From: a virus
Reading direction: 5' to 3' (one strand)
Virus record (IMG/VR): IMGVR_UViG_3300026512_000697
Span: 1 to 28,147 of that record
Length of the DNA stretch: 28,147 bases
Below are positions 7,655 to 14,800 of this stretch, one piece after another. Each line of letters begins with the position of its first letter. Position 1 is the first letter of the stretch. The position numbers were made by a program, and so were the translations under genes. The notes under the pieces were generated by a model. The model saw only the letters and a list, made by a program, of their open reading frames with translations. It ran no database searches and was not told where the DNA came from.

Positions 7655-8140
7655 TTATTCATAAGTTGGAAGCTCTGTTAAAACTTCATCAACTGTAGGC
7701 ATATCTCTATTACCAGCTTTTACATCTGCTTGTATTTCACTAGCTTTTGCCCATACATTAAAATACCAATCCATTAATGTTTCTGCATTATTCTTCATTG
7801 CTTTCACTGCATCACTGTCGTTATCTTTAATAGGAACTGCAGCCGCTCTTGCTGATTGCATATTGTCCCACTTATACTCTTGTGCTTTTGTATCTAAGTG
7901 ATTTTGAATTGCATTGTTTATATTTTTTGCTTGTTGAATAAGTATTTCATCATCTGTTCTAAAATCTTTAACTGATAAATTATTTTTAGTTACATCAATA
8001 TAGTTGTAGCTATTGTCAATAGCTGTCTGCCAATCAGTTTCATTTACTTCGATGTTTGGTGTAGGTATTTCTTTGTGAATTTCACTATCATACCAACCTA
8101 AAAGTTTTCCATTTGTTTCGTCATAATGTGCTATTTTCAT
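7655..8140 (-). CDS. Tail-fibre assembly/chaperone-like protein
   Basis: 161 aa. The N-terminus (MKIAHYDETNGKLLGWYDSE...IPTPNIEVNETDW) has the pattern of phage tail-fibre assembly proteins that follow the fibre gene. The remainder is alpha-helical with AAAVPIKDNDSDAVKAMK and a Trp-containing end (MDWYFNVWAKASE). It starts 10 nt downstream of the fibre gene with AAGGAG before its ATG. The role, helping fold or attach the short fibre, is inferred from position and the N-terminal pattern. Confidence 0.6.
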   Translation of the reverse strand: MKIAHYDETNGKLLGWYDSEIHKEIPTPNIEVNETDWQTAIDNSYNYIDVTKNNLSVKDFRTDDEILIQQAKNINNAIQNHLDTKAQEYKWDNMQSARAAAVPIKDNDSDAVKAMKNNAETLMDWYFNVWAKASEIQADVKAGNRDMPTVDEVLTELPTYE

Positions 8141-8150
8141 GTTATACTCC

Positions 8151-8741
8151 TTAGTATCCTATTGCAAACCATAGCATTTGTAATGAACCTGTATTATGTG
8201 ATACATTCATTGATGTAGTAGATAAAGTATCAACTGTTGCTTGATATTCATCTGCACGCGTTGAATTGTAGTTACCCACCCCCAGCACACAAGCTGTAGG
8301 GAAAGCTATTGGGAAAACTACATTATCTGATGAGTTAGCATCGTCATTACCTTTAAATGTACCCCATTGCATAATCAAGCCACTTGGTAGTTTTTGATAA
8401 CCATTTTCACTTAAACTAGAAGTAAAGTCTGCGGGCAGTCCTCTAAGTAAATCAGCATCTAATCCACTGTCTGAACCATCAACAGCTTTCATTTCAACTA
8501 ATAGCTGACCCTTACTTAACGCTTCATCATCATTAACTGCATCTGCAACTTTAAAAGTTTGAGTTGGACTACCACCAAGTAGAGCTTTTAAAGCAACTTG
8601 TGCTTTCAACCATAAAGTTCTATTTGCTAAAGCTTTATGTGGTAGATTATCCACTCCATCAGCTCCACCTTGTACTGGGTCTGTAGTTTCAAGTTGATAA
8701 ACTCCAGTATCCCATTGTTCAGCTTCAGTTATATCAGCCAT
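8151..8741 (-). CDS. Short tail fibre protein (gp53-like C-terminus)
   Basis: 196 aa. The N-terminal part (EQWDTGVYQLETTDPVQGG...NLPHKALANRTLWLKAQV) is the repeat-like attachment motif of P2/Mu-type fibres. The C-terminal part GYQKLPSGLIMQWGTF...FPIAFPTAC...MLWFAIGY matches the gp53-like fibre tip domain, which binds the host surface. It is very short compared with P2 H (over 600 aa), with little shaft between the two domains. It follows gpI as in P2. Confidence 0.8.
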   Translation of the reverse strand: MADITEAEQWDTGVYQLETTDPVQGGADGVDNLPHKALANRTLWLKAQVALKALLGGSPTQTFKVADAVNDDEALSKGQLLVEMKAVDGSDSGLDADLLRGLPADFTSSLSENGYQKLPSGLIMQWGTFKGNDDANSSDNVVFPIAFPTACVLGVGNYNSTRADEYQATVDTLSTTSMNVSHNTGSLQMLWFAIGY

Positions 8742-8757
8742 TTACATATCTCCTTTT

Positions 8758-9387
8758 TTATACTAAACCGTGAGTATAAGCACTATCATAAAAAATAGCA
8801 CCGTCTCGTTGTTTTCTATCAAATACAAAACCGATTAAAACACATCTAACGGGCTTGTAAATTTCTATAAGCTTTTTAGCTAATACTGCTTGACTTTCAC
8901 TGATAGTTGTTTTTATAATTACTGCAAATTCAGCCCAGTTGGAAAAAACAAAATCATAGATATTTAATCCGTCATTGTGTTTTGCTTCACTATTATATGT
9001 GTAGCTTCCATCTCGTTTTACATCATACTTGTAGCTATTTCTATCTTTATATTCAACAATAATAGCTTCATAGTCAGGTATGCTTAAACCAACTGCTTTT
9101 AAAACTTCTAAAATAGCCCATCTAGTACCTTTAAGTTGGTGAAGCTTTAAACTAGATTTTATTAAATCTCTTTTATCAACCTCTCTAAGACTTTCATCCC
9201 AAAAATCAACTTTAAAAGCATAAGCCAAGTATGGTAGATATTTTGCTTCACAAGTTCCGGCATTAGCCAAGTCTTTAAAAGCTTTTATCTCACCACTTAA
9301 TGCACCAGCTACATCAGAAGCTACTACATCAGCACTATGTAATTCTTTAGTTTCAAATAACGGTATAAGTGATTGTGTTTGCACCAT
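8758..9387 (-). CDS. I: Baseplate/tail protein I (P2 gpI)
   Basis: 209 aa. Recognised by CEAKYLPYLAYAFKVDFWDE (the family LPWLAWALSVDxWD-type motif), IKSSLKLHQLKGTRWAILEV and the C-terminal KKLIEIYKPVRCVL. It attaches the fibres to the baseplate wedge. It overlaps J by 35 nt, a long overlap; the ATG used is the first methionine and gives the usual N-terminal length (SLIPLFETKEL). Confidence 0.88.
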   Translation of the reverse strand: MVQTQSLIPLFETKELHSADVVASDVAGALSGEIKAFKDLANAGTCEAKYLPYLAYAFKVDFWDESLREVDKRDLIKSSLKLHQLKGTRWAILEVLKAVGLSIPDYEAIIVEYKDRNSYKYDVKRDGSYTYNSEAKHNDGLNIYDFVFSNWAEFAVIIKTTISESQAVLAKKLIEIYKPVRCVLIGFVFDRKQRDGAIFYDSAYTHGLV

Positions 9388-10447
9388 TTATTCCTATCTC
9401 GTTATTTGCTATTACTACATTTGATAATGGACTTGTTATAACTACCTCTTTAACACCTTGAACTTTTAAAAAGTCATTGATTTCACTAAGTGTTATATCC
9501 GTACCTATCTGTTTAAGTGCAGCTAATCCAGTTGTTAAACTCTCAATAGCATTACTATAAACAGTTGCAGTTTCTTGATTTTGTAGTATTTTGATTTCAG
9601 CAACTACACTAAAAGGTATTTCAGTAGCTTTTGCAACTACGACAACATCACTAAGAGGTCTTACCTCTTCTTTGTTCAACATATCTTCTATTCTAGTTTG
9701 CATGAGAGTATCAGATAGTGGTGAGTAGTAAAAAACATTCACTACACCAGCACCACCATTTAACACAGCAACATCTTCTATTCTTTCATCAGCACTATAT
9801 GTAAATGACTTGTAAGTTTCTTCACTACCAGCTGTTGATTTATCAGCCATACTTAAAAGTATTCTAGCTCTAAACTCTTCATCATTTTCTACACTCGAAC
9901 CATTACTAAAAACTTCAGTTGCTTTTGCTTCAATCACAAAAGGTAAAGGTGTTGTTACGATTTCAGTCTTCACATCACTCTTAGATATTTCAAGTTGTAG
10001 TTCAACCGTACCAGTTACTTTAATTTCGCCGGCGAAAATAGTTACAGCATTTAAAAGTTTCCCTTGATACTCACTATTTTCATCTGTTAAAATCAAGTTA
10101 GCCGGTATTACTACATCTTGTGCTAAGGCTTCAGCTATACTAAACTCATAAGCAGCATAAGGTTTAGACCCACCAAGTCTTTCAACATTGTAAAAAACTG
10201 CATAATTATCTAAGTCATTATTTGTAGAAGTAGATAAGAAAAAAGCACTTGCTAAGTTATTAAACTCTGCTCTTAAATGCAACTCTCTATATGCGAAAGC
10301 TTCTAGTATCAATTTAAACTCATCACTTTCAAGTGGTATCCAATCAGGTACTAAAGTTTTAAAGTTATCTATGTTTTGATTTAAAATCTCTTCATAGTCT
10401 AAAACTTGCATTACATCAGGTCTTGGTAAGTTTGCTATATTAATCAT
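9353..10447 (-). CDS. J: Baseplate wedge protein J (P2 gpJ)
   Basis: 364 aa. Family signs: NLPRPDVMQVLDYEEIL at the N-terminus, ESDEFKLILEAFAYRELHLRAEFN, AVFYNVERLGG, ATEVFSNGSSVENDEEFRAR, and VKEVVITSPLSNVVIANNEIG at the end (parts). It builds the baseplate wedge with W and I. The start overlaps the end of W by 8 nt. Length is a little above P2 J (302 aa) and close to relatives in other phages. Confidence 0.9.
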   Translation of the reverse strand: MINIANLPRPDVMQVLDYEEILNQNIDNFKTLVPDWIPLESDEFKLILEAFAYRELHLRAEFNNLASAFFLSTSTNNDLDNYAVFYNVERLGGSKPYAAYEFSIAEALAQDVVIPANLILTDENSEYQGKLLNAVTIFAGEIKVTGTVELQLEISKSDVKTEIVTTPLPFVIEAKATEVFSNGSSVENDEEFRARILLSMADKSTAGSEETYKSFTYSADERIEDVAVLNGGAGVVNVFYYSPLSDTLMQTRIEDMLNKEEVRPLSDVVVVAKATEIPFSVVAEIKILQNQETATVYSNAIESLTTGLAALKQIGTDITLSEINDFLKVQGVKEVVITSPLSNVVIANNEIGINGANTITYTVI

Positions 10448-10730
10448 TTTCTACCTCAATTACTTCGCCATTTGCTAGGGTGATAACAAGTATCACAACA
10501 CCACTTACTGGTTTTATCTTAAACTCTACATTTTCAACTTTTACTCTTGGCTCATATTTGCTTATAGCTTCATAGGTGTATCTTATGGCTGTAAGTTTAT
10601 ATTCGTTGTTAAATTCTCTATCTCTTAGCTCATACAGTCTTGATCCAAACTCTGGTCTCATGACTCTACTTCCAAGAGGAGTTTTTAAAATACGATTGAT
10701 ACTCTTTGTTATATCTACTTTAAAAGCCAT
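10440..10730 (-). CDS. W: Baseplate wedge protein W (gp25-like)
   Basis: 96 aa. The pattern SINRILKTPLGSRVMRPEFGSRLYELRD (in parts) is the conserved core of the gp25-like/P2 W family, followed by EPRVKVENVEF and VVILVITLANGEVIEV. It is needed for sheath-baseplate assembly. It lies between V and J, the fixed P2 order, 3 nt after V. Confidence 0.9.
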   Translation of the reverse strand: MAFKVDITKSINRILKTPLGSRVMRPEFGSRLYELRDREFNNEYKLTAIRYTYEAISKYEPRVKVENVEFKIKPVSGVVILVITLANGEVIEVEND

Positions 10731-10733
10731 AAT

Positions 10734-11306
10734 CTACCTTGGTGTTGCAGTCGCACCATCTGTGGTGTCGTGCTTATGATTTGTAAGGTCACCCTTACTA
10801 TCTGTTATGTTCCCACTTACACTCAAGTTACCATCAATCGCTACATCACCAATATTTGTGGTAGTTGCTGTTATGCTTACTGTATCAGCTGTTATAGTTG
10901 CAGCTTTACAAATGATAGTGATTTTGTCACTAGCATTTACTTTAAGCTCTTTTGCATCTGTATCGTATGTAATAGTTGTGCCATCTTCAAACTCTACTCC
11001 AGCGGTTGTATCACTTGCCCAAGTTGGCTCTTTTGCCAATACATTAAAAATACTTCTTAATATAAAGCCACTACTAGCTTCCCCAAAAGGACTTATAACT
11101 ACAACTTGCTCACCAACTCTCATCGGAGAGTAAACTTTAAAAAAACTATTTACCAGGCTAAGAGCTGGTAAAAAGTCGGTTTCTCTCTCACCTATCTTCA
11201 CTCTTGCTAAACTTTTACCATCGCTACTTTTTGTTTGTGTGATAGTTCCATAGTTTGCTATGTTTCCAATAAGTCTTTTAAGTGCTGAATACATTACTCT
11301 TCCCAC
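10734..11306 (-). CDS. V: Baseplate spike protein V (P2 gpV)
   Basis: 190 aa. An N-terminal OB-fold region (about 15-90, NYGTITQTKSSDGKSLARVKIG..., MRVGEQVVVISPFGE...GFIL) is followed by a beta-helix built of short Thr/Ile repeats. The tip carries H177-K-H179 in LTNHKHDTTDG. In P2 such an HxH motif binds iron at the membrane-piercing apex. It is the first of the baseplate genes and overlaps the upstream gene by 13 nt. Confidence 0.9.
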   Translation of the reverse strand: MGRVMYSALKRLIGNIANYGTITQTKSSDGKSLARVKIGERETDFLPALSLVNSFFKVYSPMRVGEQVVVISPFGEASSGFILRSIFNVLAKEPTWASDTTAGVEFEDGTTITYDTDAKELKVNASDKITIICKAATITADTVSITATTTNIGDVAIDGNLSVSGNITDSKGDLTNHKHDTTDGATATPR

Positions 11307-11728
11307 TTCTGTGTAGAATATGTAACAGTAAATTTTAATCTTGCACTTGCATAGGCTTTACCTCTGTACTCGCCTACAACCTCACTGCCTTTATACTCAC
11401 CAATTACATTTAAAACTTCATCGCAAACAACACCAAAAGCTTTTATCACATCACTCATATACATTCTAAAAGACAAAGTATCTACATCTTTTTTATATGC
11501 GGCAGTTACATCTATCTCTATTGTAAGTATATGTGTGCTGGTCCAACCATTAGCCTCACTTGCACTTTCAGGGTCTCTAATGATAATACTTTCTGTCTCT
11601 TCATCTCCAAGAGGTCTCTCTAGCCATTCAAATACTTTTTTACCAGCTTCAGTGTAATACCCATTTCTTGAAGATATTTTTCTCATCTCTTCAACAATAG
11701 CACTTACAATTTCATCTCTTTTCATCAT
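11294..11728 (-). CDS. Tail terminator/neck protein candidate
   Basis: 144 aa, no clear named family. It has the shape of tail-completion proteins: an N-terminal helix (RDEIVSAIVEEMRKI), then beta-rich segments (STHILTIEIDVTAAYKK, YASARLKFTVTYSTQKW). It lies between the head-tail joining gene and V, where neck or tail terminator proteins are encoded. It overlaps the upstream gene by 4 nt and V by 13 nt. Function is inferred from position and predicted fold only. Confidence 0.5.
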   Translation of the reverse strand: MMKRDEIVSAIVEEMRKISSRNGYYTEAGKKVFEWLERPLGDEETESIIIRDPESASEANGWTSTHILTIEIDVTAAYKKDVDTLSFRMYMSDVIKAFGVVCDEVLNVIGEYKGSEVVGEYRGKAYASARLKFTVTYSTQKWEE

Positions 11729-12042
11729 TGGTTAGCACCCAAATAAACTCTAGTCGTTCCATCATCTTGACCCTGAATAGATACGACACAATAACTACTT
11801 CCCTCAACTTCAAATAACGAGCCATGAGATACATTCCTAATCTTATGAGTTGCAAATACCAAAGATGGAACACTAGCCTCAGCTTCGCTAAACTCACTTT
11901 GACTATCAAAAATAACCTCTGTGTGTTCTTCAAAGTATAAATACTCAAGCTCCTCACTAGTTTCGTTGTAAAAATGATTACAAACTCCACCCATATCTTT
12001 ACAACCCTCTAAATCAGCTCTCATTAACTCATCAAAGTTCAT
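11725..12042 (-). CDS. Head-tail joining protein (lambda gpFII-like)
   Basis: 105 aa. The C-terminal half (VPSLVFATHKIRN, GSLFEVEGSSYCVVSIQGQDDGTTRVYL) has the beta-strand pattern of lambda FII-type connector proteins, with V..G..Y.V......DG.....L. It sits after the capsid genes and before the tail genes, as expected for the head-tail joint. Its ATG overlaps the TAA that ends the extension beyond the previous gene's TGA (TAATG). Confidence 0.6.
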   Translation of the reverse strand: MNFDELMRADLEGCKDMGGVCNHFYNETSEELEYLYFEEHTEVIFDSQSEFSEAEASVPSLVFATHKIRNVSHGSLFEVEGSSYCVVSIQGQDDGTTRVYLGANQ

Positions 12043-12125
12043 TACTTCTCTTTTACCTCTTTAGCTTTTTTAGTAGCTGGTTTTCGAGGAAACTTTTCGC
12101 TCTGCGAAATCGCCTCGGCTAGTTT
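12042..12125 (-). other. In-frame extension beyond the TGA of the upstream gene
   Basis: After the TGA at 12126-12128 the same frame stays open for 27 codons: KLAEAISQSEKFPRK then PATKKAKEVKEK and TAA (12042-12044). That TAA overlaps the start of the next gene (TAATG). The Lys/Ala-rich end resembles the tail just before the TGA (TTTAKAGAKK). This suggests the gene once ended at 12042, and that the TGA arose by mutation or with the palindromic element. Readthrough is possible but unproven. Confidence 0.45.
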
Positions 12126-12126
12126 T
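12080..12126 (-). repeat. 47-bp palindromic element, copy 1
   Basis: 43 of 47 bases match copy 2 (14275-14321), same strand and same reading phase. Nested arms: CGAGG...CCTCG outside, TTTCGC-AGA-GCGAAA inside (leftward strand). It covers the stop of the 115-aa gene and the stretch just after it. Confidence 0.75.
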
Positions 12127-12473
12127 CATTTTTTAGCTCCAGCTTTTGCAGTTGTAGTTTTTTTAGATAACTCCTCAACTTTAGCTTCAAGCTCTTTTAT
12201 AGTTTCATCTTTTGAAACTAACTGAGTATTTAACTCCTCATTTGTAGAAGCTAAACCATTGATTTGAGTTGTAAGCTCCTCAACTTTAGCTTCAAGCTCT
12301 GCTATTACTTCGCTACTATCATCATTACTTACATCTTCGCTATACTCTTCAATATAACCAGCTTTTTCAAGCTCTTTTATCTCTTTAGGTTTTAAATGCT
12401 TTGATACATCTAAAACCCTACCAGCTTCAAGTATCCCTTTGTCTGTTGTTATTTCTACTTTGATTTTATGCAT
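12126..12473 (-). CDS. Head-region coiled-coil protein of unknown function
   Basis: 115 aa from the ATG at 12473 (MHKIKVEITTDKG). This start is preferred over an upstream in-frame ATG because AAGGTGG lies well placed before it and it follows the capsid stop directly. Residues 1-45 form a compact domain (DVSKHLKPKEIKELEKAGYIEE). Residues 55-105 form a coiled coil with a duplicated ELEAKVEEL, also duplicated at DNA level. The end is Lys/Ala-rich. It lies between major capsid and head-tail joining genes, where head completion proteins occur. See the extension entry for the odd stop. Confidence 0.65.
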   Translation of the reverse strand: MHKIKVEITTDKGILEAGRVLDVSKHLKPKEIKELEKAGYIEEYSEDVSNDDSSEVIAELEAKVEELTTQINGLASTNEELNTQLVSKDETIKELEAKVEELSKKTTTAKAGAKK

Positions 12474-12474
12474 A

Positions 12475-13518
12475 TCACACCACCTTAGCACTCAAGTAGC
12501 TATCTACATCACCTGGAAGAGGTAAAGGCTTAGATTGGAACACTAAAAATCTAACACTTGGGTCGTTCTCTTCGTAAGATTTAACAAAAATATCGCCTAC
12601 AAAGATATTTGTATCCATTCCAGCAGCTTTAAATGCTTTAAAATCAACAATACCACCATGTGCTATTTTTCCACCAGCTCTATCGCTTCCCATAATAAGC
12701 TTATCGCCTGGCATTATAAGAGTAGATACACCCTCATCATTTTCATAGTAATCTACATATTTATAGATTTCAAGATTTAACTCTTTTAGATAACCAATAT
12801 ATACAACACCATCTTCAAGTTTTTTAGGATTTATCTCACCTATATCTATTCTTTTTTTATCCATGGCATCTTGCACTTTTGCATGAGCAGTAAAAGCATT
12901 TGCTACATCTCTACCAAACACAACTTTATCAGGTGCAATTCCACTTTTGTCAAACAGATAGTCCGACCATGTTTTTAAATCATTGATTGGATCTGAACCC
13001 TCATCGGTCCATAAAGCACTACCAGTTAAAATTTTTGTATTTTGTGCATCTCTACCAAAATCAATCTCTTCTTCTACTCCATCACCTTTTACGATTATCT
13101 TGCCATCAACCAAAGCACTTACACACATAAGCTCTTTTCTTCTAGCAATTCTATCTTTACCATCTGCCAAATCTTCAGCAAGTTTTAGCATCGCTCTTTC
13201 TTCAGGGTCTGAGTTGTCAGCATAAAAAACAGTATCTGTATTTAAAAGCTCCTCTGCTTCAGTTATAAACTTTGGTTTCATCAATGGTGGTTCATAAGTC
13301 TTTAAAACTTTTCCATCTCTTTTTATAACCTTACCAGCCAATTTTGGAGATACAAAAGGAGCCACTTTACGACCACCTTTTTTGATAACAACATCTACAT
13401 ATTTTGTATCACTAAAACTCTCATCATTAAAGAAAGTCTTTAAGATAAAGTTTCCTACTGGTTTAACTTGACTAACTGTCTGAGTTAGTGTTCTTGAATT
13501 AAAATCTAAATCTGCCAT
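12475..13518 (-). CDS. E (lambda-type): Major capsid protein (lambda gpE family)
   Basis: 347 aa, the family's usual length (lambda E is 341). Typical features: DFNSRTLTQTVSQVKPVGNF at the N-terminus, KKGGRKVAPFVSPKLAGKV, LADGKDRIARRKELMCVSAL (the helical spine region), PDKVVFGRDVANAF and the C-terminal VRFLVFQSKPLPLPGDVDSY. It forms the icosahedral shell, stabilised by the gpD homologue encoded 11 nt upstream. No anomalies. Confidence 0.92.
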   Translation of the reverse strand: MADLDFNSRTLTQTVSQVKPVGNFILKTFFNDESFSDTKYVDVVIKKGGRKVAPFVSPKLAGKVIKRDGKVLKTYEPPLMKPKFITEAEELLNTDTVFYADNSDPEERAMLKLAEDLADGKDRIARRKELMCVSALVDGKIIVKGDGVEEEIDFGRDAQNTKILTGSALWTDEGSDPINDLKTWSDYLFDKSGIAPDKVVFGRDVANAFTAHAKVQDAMDKKRIDIGEINPKKLEDGVVYIGYLKELNLEIYKYVDYYENDEGVSTLIMPGDKLIMGSDRAGGKIAHGGIVDFKAFKAAGMDTNIFVGDIFVKSYEENDPSVRFLVFQSKPLPLPGDVDSYLSAKVV

Positions 13519-13529
13519 TTTTTATTCCC

Positions 13530-13862
13530 TTATTTTAAATAGATATTTTTATCTCTTAGAGGTGCTTCTATGTCTGCAAGAGTTAAAGTACCACCAAGTG
13601 TAAGCTGTTCTTTATCTACAGCACCACCAATCAATATCGGAGCATTTTTTAGCCCAGCTGTTGCATCAACATCATCTAAAAGTATCGCTTCCACTTTTGC
13701 TGCATCTGTTGTAACTTCAAAGTTCCCATCATCATTTTTGCCCAATACCGAACCCTTAACATAAGCACTACCACTTGCCAACACTCCGTTGCCATCAACT
13801 TTCCACTCACTAACTACTAATGGATTTGCACCATCAACAGTTGTTGTTTTAGGATTTGCCAT
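13530..13862 (-). CDS. D (lambda-type): Head decoration protein (lambda gpD family)
   Basis: 110 aa, exactly the lambda gpD size range. N-terminal flexible part, then LASGSAYVKGSVLGK, VEAILLDDVDATAG (lambda-type LAVDADGTATN region equivalent), APILIGGAVDKEQLTLGG and LADIEAPLRDKNIYL. It trimerises on the expanded capsid to stabilise it. It lies between protease/scaffold and capsid genes, as in lambda (C-Nu3-D-E). Confidence 0.9.
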   Translation of the reverse strand: MANPKTTTVDGANPLVVSEWKVDGNGVLASGSAYVKGSVLGKNDDGNFEVTTDAAKVEAILLDDVDATAGLKNAPILIGGAVDKEQLTLGGTLTLADIEAPLRDKNIYLK

Positions 13863-13864
13863 TT

Positions 13865-14242
13865 TTATTTACCTCTCTTTGCATTTACTTTTTCAAGCAC
13901 AGCACTAAGCTTTGCTTCACTTTTTTTGTCATTATTTGTAGTGTTTTCATCTACACTAGGCTCTAGTTCTTGAACTTGTTTAGACAAGTTCTCACCATCA
14001 CTTAGTTTTTGTTGTTTTAGCTTTTGGATTTGTGCTTCTTGCGTATCAAATAAAGCCACCTTTACATCTTTAACATCACTAGTGCCATCAAACACCATAG
14101 CTTTTAGCTTTTCATTATCATGATAAGCTTTTGGAATAGCACTTAAAATATCTTGTATTCGCTGACGCTCTTTTTTAGCCCCAGCACTAAATACCTCTTG
14201 GTGTAAATCACCATGATCTTGTTGTAGTTTTTCTAAAGTCAT
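13865..14242 (-). CDS. Scaffold protein from an internal start (Nu3-like)
   Basis: 125 aa in the same frame as the protease, beginning at M187 (MTLEKLQQDHGDLHQEVFSA). AAAGGAG lies nine bases before this ATG, a better ribosome-binding site than most true starts in the window. This is the arrangement of lambda C and Nu3, where the scaffold is made separately in excess. The protein is helical with KKERQRIQDIL and a Gln/Lys/Glu-rich C-terminus that would contact the capsid protein. Confidence 0.65.
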   Translation of the reverse strand: MTLEKLQQDHGDLHQEVFSAGAKKERQRIQDILSAIPKAYHDNEKLKAMVFDGTSDVKDVKVALFDTQEAQIQKLKQQKLSDGENLSKQVQELEPSVDENTTNNDKKSEAKLSAVLEKVNAKRGK

Positions 14243-14800
14243 TGTTTTACTCTCCTTTTGACTTAAATTTTCTTGTTTTCGAGGAAACATTTCGCTTTGC
14301 GAAACCGCCTCGGCTTGTTTTAACCCCACCTTTGCAGTTGGAATTGCTGGAATAGTTACAAAACTAGCCTCTTGTAGTTTCCAAGAAGTAGCTTTAAAAA
14401 TATTATCCTTGCCTTTAACTGGCTCTTTTGCATTTACCATTATCCCTACAGATAACGATTTCATAAAACCTTTTGAAACTTTTTTAAATATCTTCATAGC
14501 AAACTCATCTTCATCATCAAAAATAGCAGTTGCTTTTAACTTTTTATCTTCAAGCCTTATATCTTCAAAAGTTCCTATTGGTAGAGCTTCACTATTGTGT
14601 TGCACTAAAAGTGGCAATATATCTGCACGACTTAAATCAATAGCTTTTTTACTATGTTCTAAAATCAACTCATAAAGCCCATTTTCAAAATCAAATCTTA
14701 AAACTTTAGATTCATCACTTAAAACTACTGGAACTTTATAATTCTCTACATCAATGCCACTTTTATCTATATAACATTGACTACCAACACTACATCCCAT
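13865..14800 (-). CDS. Prohead protease fused to scaffold
   Basis: 311 aa. Residues 1-160 resemble HK97-type (U35) prohead proteases: H68 in LLVQHNSEALPIG, S117 in GFMKSLSVGI, and E144 in LQEASFVTIPAIPTA form the likely catalytic triad. Residues about 187-311 are helical and charged, as in a scaffold. Pairing a U35-like protease with a lambda gpE/gpD capsid is unusual, since lambda uses an S49-type gpC. The linker at residues 160-176 (LKQAEAVSQSEMFPRKQ) is encoded by palindromic element copy 2. An internal start for scaffold alone is described separately. The start overlaps the portal end by 11 nt. Confidence 0.82.
   Translation of the reverse strand: MGCSVGSQCYIDKSGIDVENYKVPVVLSDESKVLRFDFENGLYELILEHSKKAIDLSRADILPLLVQHNSEALPIGTFEDIRLEDKKLKATAIFDDEDEFAMKIFKKVSKGFMKSLSVGIMVNAKEPVKGKDNIFKATSWKLQEASFVTIPAIPTAKVGLKQAEAVSQSEMFPRKQENLSQKESKTMTLEKLQQDHGDLHQEVFSAGAKKERQRIQDILSAIPKAYHDNEKLKAMVFDGTSDVKDVKVALFDTQEAQIQKLKQQKLSDGENLSKQVQELEPSVDENTTNNDKKSEAKLSAVLEKVNAKRGK
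14275..14321 (-). repeat. 47-bp palindromic element, copy 2
   Basis: Matches copy 1 (12080-12126) at 43 of 47 positions. It lies inside the protease-scaffold gene and keeps its frame, encoding AEAVSQSEMFPRK (copy 1 frame: AEAISQSEKFPRK). The arms CGAGG/CCTCG and TTTCGC/GCGAAA are kept. Confidence 0.75.

Noticed and set aside
11712-11990. 92-aa leftward ORF overlapping the head-tail joining gene
   Set aside because: Alternate frame of 11725-12042; hydrophobic, irregular composition; the FII-like frame has the better start and context.
12171-12300. Repeated DNA in the coiled-coil head gene as a mobile repeat
   Set aside because: It encodes a duplicated ELEAKVEEL in frame and is explained by coiled-coil duplication.
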